From positions 1-64,000 of the forward strand of contig NZ_JBNNTI010000014.1 in assembly GCF_050278625.1 (NCBI RefSeq): a DNA stretch of 64,000 nt, read 5' to 3'. The notes below the pieces were generated by a model. That model had not been told where the DNA came from. It ran no database searches and worked only from the letters and a program-made list of their open reading frames with translations. Made by a program: the position numbers and the translations under genes. The stretch is from Viridibacillus sp050278625. Lineage in GTDB: Bacteria; Bacillota; Bacilli; Bacillales_A; Planococcaceae. Positions 60,102 to 64,000 of this stretch are shown one piece after another (positions within the stretch are counted from its first letter, which is position 1; the number at the start of each line of letters is the position of its first letter).

Positions 60102-60855
60102 TTTTAATCACTTCCCTTGCAAGCTCTAAATACCCCTCTGCCCCACGCGATTTTGCATCATATACAATAATCGGTTCACCATGACTTGGTGCTTCACTCA
60201 AACGAACATTACGTGGGATAACCGTTTTAAATACTTTATCTTGAAAGTATTTTTTTACTTCCTCAATTACTTGAAGACCAAGATTCGTACGCGCGTCGAG
60301 CATCGTCAATAAAACACCCTCAATTGTTAGTTGATGATTTAAATGCTTCTGCACTAAACGTACAGTTGATAATAGCTGACTTAATCCTTCTAATGCGTAA
60401 TATTCACATTGTACAGGAATCAAAATCGAATCAGATGCTGTTAATGAATTAATTGTTAATAAACCAAGAGATGGTGGACAGTCAATTACAATGTAATCAT
60501 AGTCATTTTTTATATCATCAATTGCATGTTTTAACCGTACTTCTCTTGAAATTGTTGATACTAATTCTATTTCAGCTCCTGCTAATGCAATTGTAGCAGG
60601 TACTATATATAAATTTTCAACCTTTGTTTCTCGAATGACATCTTTAATTGGTTCGTCATCAATTAGCACATCATATATACATTTATGTACTTCGCCTTTG
60701 TTAACCCCAACTCCACTCGTTGCATTGCCTTGAGGGTCTGTATCAATCATTAATACTTTTTTACCTAAATGGGCGAGGCAAGCGCTAAGATTAACTGATG
60801 TTGTAGTTTTTCCTACGCCGCCTTTCTGGTTAGCGATTGCAATTGTTTTACCCAC
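60094..60855 (-). CDS. soj: Chromosome partitioning ATPase Soj (ParA)
   Basis: This is a 253-aa deviant Walker ATPase: IANQKGGVGKTTTSVNL (about 7-23), LMIDTDPQGNAT, and VIDCPPSLGLLT. It works with Spo0J in segregation and regulates DnaA at oriC. The start is GTG. It is co-transcribed with spo0J. Confidence 0.96.
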   Translation of the reverse strand: MGKTIAIANQKGGVGKTTTSVNLSACLAHLGKKVLMIDTDPQGNATSGVGVNKGEVHKCIYDVLIDDEPIKDVIRETKVENLYIVPATIALAGAEIELVSTISREVRLKHAIDDIKNDYDYIVIDCPPSLGLLTINSLTASDSILIPVQCEYYALEGLSQLLSTVRLVQKHLNHQLTIEGVLLTMLDARTNLGLQVIEEVKKYFQDKVFKTVIPRNVRLSEAPSHGEPIIVYDAKSRGAEGYLELAREVIKNG

Positions 60856-60979
60856 ATGTGCACCTGCTTTCCAAAATCAATTTTATAAAAATAGGCAATA
60901 TTAAATTAATTTGAATACCTAATTTTCATTCTATCAAAAAAATGTACAATAGGCTCATATTATAAAATAAAAATATATA

Positions 60980-61015
60980 AAAAAACTCTTGTCCTAAATA
61001 CTAGACAAGAGTTTA
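60980..61015 (-). terminator. Terminator of noc
   Basis: AAACTCTTGTC and GACAAGAGTTT form a perfect 11-bp stem; the minus strand continues with TTTT. It separates noc from soj. Confidence 0.85.
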
Positions 61016-61027
61016 AAATAGATGAAA

Positions 61028-61888
61028 TTATGATTTCTTTTTCGGTATTTTCACAGTGATTTGATAAAACTCATCATGTTCTTCTTCTTCGGCTTCTAAA
61101 TTAATACCTGTTTTTGTGACCATCGTAAGTGATTGTCTAATTGTATTTAATGCGATACGAATGTCTTTACTAATTGCTTTACGAGTTGGCTTGTTTTTCT
61201 TTGGCTTCTCAGCAGGATTTAGAATTTCATCAATTCTTTGCTCTAATTGTCGCACATTATAATCATTGTCGATTATTTCTTGTAACAACGATAACTGCAA
61301 TTCTTTGTCTTTGACGGGCACTAAGGCACGTGCATGACGTTCTGAAATTTCCCTTTTTAAAATAGCCATTTGAATTTCTTCAGGTAGCTTTAATAAGCGG
61401 ATTTTATTAGCTATTGTCGACTGACCTTTACCAAGCCTTTGAGCAAGTGCTTCTTGTGTTAAACCATGAAGTTCTAATAATTTTAGGTAAGCTTGTGCTT
61501 CTTCAATTGATGTAAGCTCTTCACGTTGTAAGTTTTCGATTAATGCAACTGAAGCCGTTTCTTTATCGTTCATTTCACGAACGATAGCGGGTACTTCTGT
61601 CCACTCTAGCATTTTCATTGCTCGATAACGACGCTCGCCTGCAATTATTTCGTAATGACCTTCTTCCATTTTTCGAACGACGATTGGTTGAATTACACCG
61701 TGTGTACGGATTGTTCGTGCAAGCTCTTCAATCTTCGAATCATCGAAAATTGTACGTGGCTGATAACGATTCGGCTGGATCTCATTAATAAGGAGTTTAA
61801 CAACCGATTCCGCACTTTCTACCTCATTTTTCGAGTCGTGTTCTACTTTCTCACCACTTCCAAAAAAACGTGAAAAAGTACTTTTCAT
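61028..61888 (-). CDS. noc: Nucleoid occlusion protein Noc
   Basis: This is a 286-aa ParB paralogue with IQPNRYQPRTIFDDSKIEELA, GERRYRAMKML and the helix-turn-helix LTQEALAQRLGKGQSTIANKIRLL. The N-terminal stretch (FSRFFGSGEK) is an amphipathic membrane-targeting helix, typical of Noc and absent in Spo0J. It blocks division over DNA. It has its own terminator. Confidence 0.95.
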   Translation of the reverse strand: MKSTFSRFFGSGEKVEHDSKNEVESAESVVKLLINEIQPNRYQPRTIFDDSKIEELARTIRTHGVIQPIVVRKMEEGHYEIIAGERRYRAMKMLEWTEVPAIVREMNDKETASVALIENLQREELTSIEEAQAYLKLLELHGLTQEALAQRLGKGQSTIANKIRLLKLPEEIQMAILKREISERHARALVPVKDKELQLSLLQEIIDNDYNVRQLEQRIDEILNPAEKPKKNKPTRKAISKDIRIALNTIRQSLTMVTKTGINLEAEEEEHDEFYQITVKIPKKKS

Positions 61889-62059
61889 CCCTTGGCACCA
61901 CCTTTAACGATATTTCCAAGCATTCTCCATCTAATATCATAGTAAAAGCCCGTTAGAAGGTGGAGAGAACTATTTATATTTTGACTATCATTGTGCAATA
62001 AGTAATACTTCTATATATCATTATAGTTATTTTCGATAAAAAACGTAAGCACCCTTTTA

Positions 62060-62075
62060 TGTTTCACGTGGAACG
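62060..62075. promoter_or_regulatory. parS-like site between noc and rsmG
   Basis: The complement reads CGTTCCACGTGAAACA, one base from the parS consensus TGTTCCACGTGAAACA. It lies just before the rsmG stop, where Bacillus also has a parS. Confidence 0.85.
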
Positions 62076-62081
62076 AAACAG

Positions 62082-62798
62082 TTATTGGATTGGTGATTTG
62101 TTTGGTACACCTGGCTTACGTGGATATTTCTTCGGTGTATTTTTTGTTTTATTAAAAATAAAAATTGAACGTTCACTATCTTCAATTGGTAATAAAAATG
62201 AATGGCTATCTACTAATTTAGCACCTAATACTGTTAAAGCTTTTTTAGCATCCTTCATTTCTTCATCACCACTTGCTGCTTTCATCGCAACAAAATGACC
62301 GTTTGTTTTCACAAGAGGGATACACAGCTCAGAAAGTACTGATAATCTAGCAACTGCACGCGCTGTTACAAGATCAAATTGTTCTCTATATTTTGGATTT
62401 TGGCCAAAATCCTCTGCACGTGAATGAACGAATTCTACTTGGTCTAAATGTAACTGTTCACTTAAATGTGTTAAAAATTGAATACGTTTATTTAATGAAT
62501 CTACAATTGTCACCTGTAAATGTGGGAAACAGATCTTAATTGGAATGCTTGGGAAACCTGCACCTGCTCCTACATCACATAATGATTGTACTTTATCGAA
62601 ATCCATATAAAAAGAAGCACTAATAGAATCGTAGAAATGCTTTAAATAAACAGATGGCTTATCAGTAATTGCAGTTAAGTTCATTTTTTCATTCCATTCA
62701 ACTAATAGCTCAAAATAAGTATGAAATTGTTTTAACTGTCCCTCTGATAACTCAATTCCTTGTTCCTTTAAAGCTTGCACAAACTGTTCTTCGTTCAT
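62082..62798 (-). CDS. rsmG: 16S rRNA m7G527 methyltransferase
   Basis: This is a 238-aa SAM enzyme: VEWNEKMNLTAITDKPSVYLKHFYDSI is the family start, and LCDVGAGAGFPSIPIKI binds SAM. TARAVARLSVLSELCIPL lies near the active site. It follows mnmG by about 40 bases, the conserved gidA-gidB pair. Confidence 0.96.
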   Translation of the reverse strand: MNEEQFVQALKEQGIELSEGQLKQFHTYFELLVEWNEKMNLTAITDKPSVYLKHFYDSISASFYMDFDKVQSLCDVGAGAGFPSIPIKICFPHLQVTIVDSLNKRIQFLTHLSEQLHLDQVEFVHSRAEDFGQNPKYREQFDLVTARAVARLSVLSELCIPLVKTNGHFVAMKAASGDEEMKDAKKALTVLGAKLVDSHSFLLPIEDSERSIFIFNKTKNTPKKYPRKPGVPNKSPIQ

Positions 62799-62839
62799 GA
62801 TTTTCCCCTTCCATGTAGTGCCACTATAGTTTTGTCATA

Positions 62840-64000
62840 TTATTCGTTGCTTGCTAATTTCGCTATTCTACCATGTTCAATATACACTAGTAAAATTGAA
62901 ATGTCAGCAGGGTTTACACCTGAGATACGTGATGCCTGTGCAACAGATAGTGGTCTTACTTGTTTTAATTTTTGTTTTGCTTCGGTTGCAATTCCTGAAA
63001 TTGCTTCATAATCAATATTCTCTGGAATTTTTTTATCTTCCATTTTTTTAAGCTTATCTACTTGTTGAAGTGCTTTTTCAATGTAGCCTTCATATTTCAC
63101 TTGAATTTCGATTTGCTCTTTTTCTTCTGTTGATAGCTCTGTTGGTGACTCTGTTAATGTTGACAGTAATCCATACGTCATTTCTGGTCGTTTTAATAGA
63201 TCTGCGGCACGAATACCATCTTTTAATTCACTACTACCTAAATCACGTAATAAGCCTTGTGTTTTAGCATCTGGTTTTAAAATGGTATTACGCAGACGTT
63301 TAATCTCATTATCTACTTTTTGACGTTTTGTATCAAATCTATCATAACGCTCTTGGGTAATTAAACCTGCTTCATAAGCACGATCAGATAAACGCATATC
63401 TGCATTGTCATGACGTAGTAATAATCGGTATTCTGCACGAGAAGTTAATAGACGGTATGGTTCGTTTGTTCCTTTTGTTACAAGGTCATCGATTAACACA
63501 CCTATATATGCATCTGCACGTCCTAAAATCATCTCTTCTTTACCAAGTGCTTTAGCAGCAGCGTTAATACCAGCCATCAATCCTTGGCCAGCTGCTTCCT
63601 CATAACCTGAAGTACCATTAATTTGACCAGCTGTGTATAAGTTTGCAATACGTTTAGTTTCTAATGTCGGCCATAATTGAGTTGGTACAATTGCATCGTA
63701 TTCGATGGCGTAACCTGCCCGCATCATCTCTGCCTTTTCTAGACCTGGCACTGATTCCAATAATTTGCGTTGTACATGTTCTGGTAAGCTTGTTGACAAC
63801 CCTTGAACATACACTTCACGTGTATCACGGCCTTCTGGTTCTAAGAATAGTTGATGACGAGGTTTATCACTAAAACGAACAACCTTATCTTCAATTGATG
63901 GGCAGTAACGTGGACCAGTACCTTTAATCATCCCTGAATACATTGGAGATAAATGAAGATTATCATTAATGATTTCATGTGTTTCTTCGCTAGTATATGT
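62840..64000 (-). CDS. mnmG: tRNA uridine-5-carboxymethylaminomethyl enzyme MnmG, partial
   Basis: This is the C-terminal part of MnmG; the gene runs past the right edge. The open frame continues upstream of the first visible Met as SEETHEIINDNLHLSPMYSG. Landmarks are GTGPRYCPSIEDKVVRF, FLEPEGRDTREVYVQGLSTSLP, GQINGTSGYEEAAGQGLMAGINA, and the C-terminal helical domain ending ISGVNPADISILLVYIE. With MnmE it modifies wobble U34 of several tRNAs, using FAD and NADH. Confidence 0.97.
   Translation of the reverse strand, partial: TYTSEETHEIINDNLHLSPMYSGMIKGTGPRYCPSIEDKVVRFSDKPRHQLFLEPEGRDTREVYVQGLSTSLPEHVQRKLLESVPGLEKAEMMRAGYAIEYDAIVPTQLWPTLETKRIANLYTAGQINGTSGYEEAAGQGLMAGINAAAKALGKEEMILGRADAYIGVLIDDLVTKGTNEPYRLLTSRAEYRLLLRHDNADMRLSDRAYEAGLITQERYDRFDTKRQKVDNEIKRLRNTILKPDAKTQGLLRDLGSSELKDGIRAADLLKRPEMTYGLLSTLTESPTELSTEEKEQIEIQVKYEGYIEKALQQVDKLKKMEDKKIPENIDYEAISGIATEAKQKLKQVRPLSVAQASRISGVNPADISILLVYIEHGRIAKLASNE

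Noticed and set aside
1..64000. CRISPR arrays, rRNA and tRNA genes
   Set aside because: No regularly spaced repeats and no recognisable tRNA or rRNA segments were found by eye on either strand.

Overview
The window is a low-GC chromosomal segment from a spore-forming member of the Bacillales. Gene content, WalR/WalI start regions and TTG start codons best suit the Planococcaceae (Lysinibacillus, Solibacillus or Viridibacillus type). This placement is inferred from gene order and protein character, not from a search. Spore formation is suggested by yyaC and a YfhD-like gene. The right half is origin-proximal: mnmG-rsmG-noc-soj-spo0J, with two parS sites, then DUF554/yyaC, mscS-DUF951-ychF, rpsF-ssb-rpsR, yybS-gdpP-rplI-dnaC, purA, an M23 peptidase, walRKHIJ-htrC and rlmH. 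Nearly all of these are on the minus strand, pointing away from an origin that lies beyond the right edge.

The break in this ordinary order is at rlmH (36265-36744). Its last codons, GAACCCTATCATAAGTAA on the minus strand, match the type of site used by staphylococcal cassette chromosome (SCC) elements. Seven further copies of this 17-20 base site, all in the same orientation and most still reading like the end of rlmH, occur at about 35.6, 22.44, 22.36, 20.44, 20.24, 19.42 and 13.98 kb. Several sit inside palindromes formed by terminal inverted repeats (AAACCTC...GAGGTTT). I read 13.98-36.28 kb as a stack of SCC-like cassettes, or their remnants, accreted at the 3' end of rlmH. No ccr-type recombinase is visible. 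Cargo from right to left: decayed genes (0.7 kb); a 13.2-kb cassette with a RiPP cluster and a CynX-type transporter; malate:quinone oxidoreductase; an ECF transporter S component; and a 5.4-kb unit with a GAF-GAF-PAS-GGDEF-EAL protein, an acetolactate-synthase-like enzyme and an unknown protein.

The RiPP cluster (24773-33669, minus strand) is the most interesting system. It holds a 31-residue precursor gene, a cyclodehydratase with a Zn-binding N-terminal part fused to YcaO, an arginase-family protein with a precursor-binding-like N-terminal extension, an MFS exporter, a DUF2087 protein, a full-length LanB dehydratase and an M3-like zinc peptidase. A divergent Rgg-type regulator sits upstream. 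The predicted core, GRRYTSPIR, has no Cys, one Thr, one Ser and three Arg. This suggests a product carrying dehydrated or heterocyclised Thr/Ser plus ornithines made from Arg. I do not recognise it as a described compound. The cassette ends carry two halves of one thioredoxin-like gene in opposite orientation, next to inverted copies of a palindromic repeat.

Left of 13.98 kb lie assorted accessory or lineage genes: dbpA, psiE, an ArsB-type transporter, queT with a riboswitch-like leader, an SDR, a DUF2829 (Tad2-like) protein, a YfhD-like gene, ldh followed by a broken lactate-permease start, and a GC-richer module of flavin monooxygenase, MFS pump and TetR regulator with two matching operators. 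A cluster of six exact DnaA boxes lies between rlmH and htrC. No rRNA, tRNA, CRISPR array or intact insertion sequence was seen.
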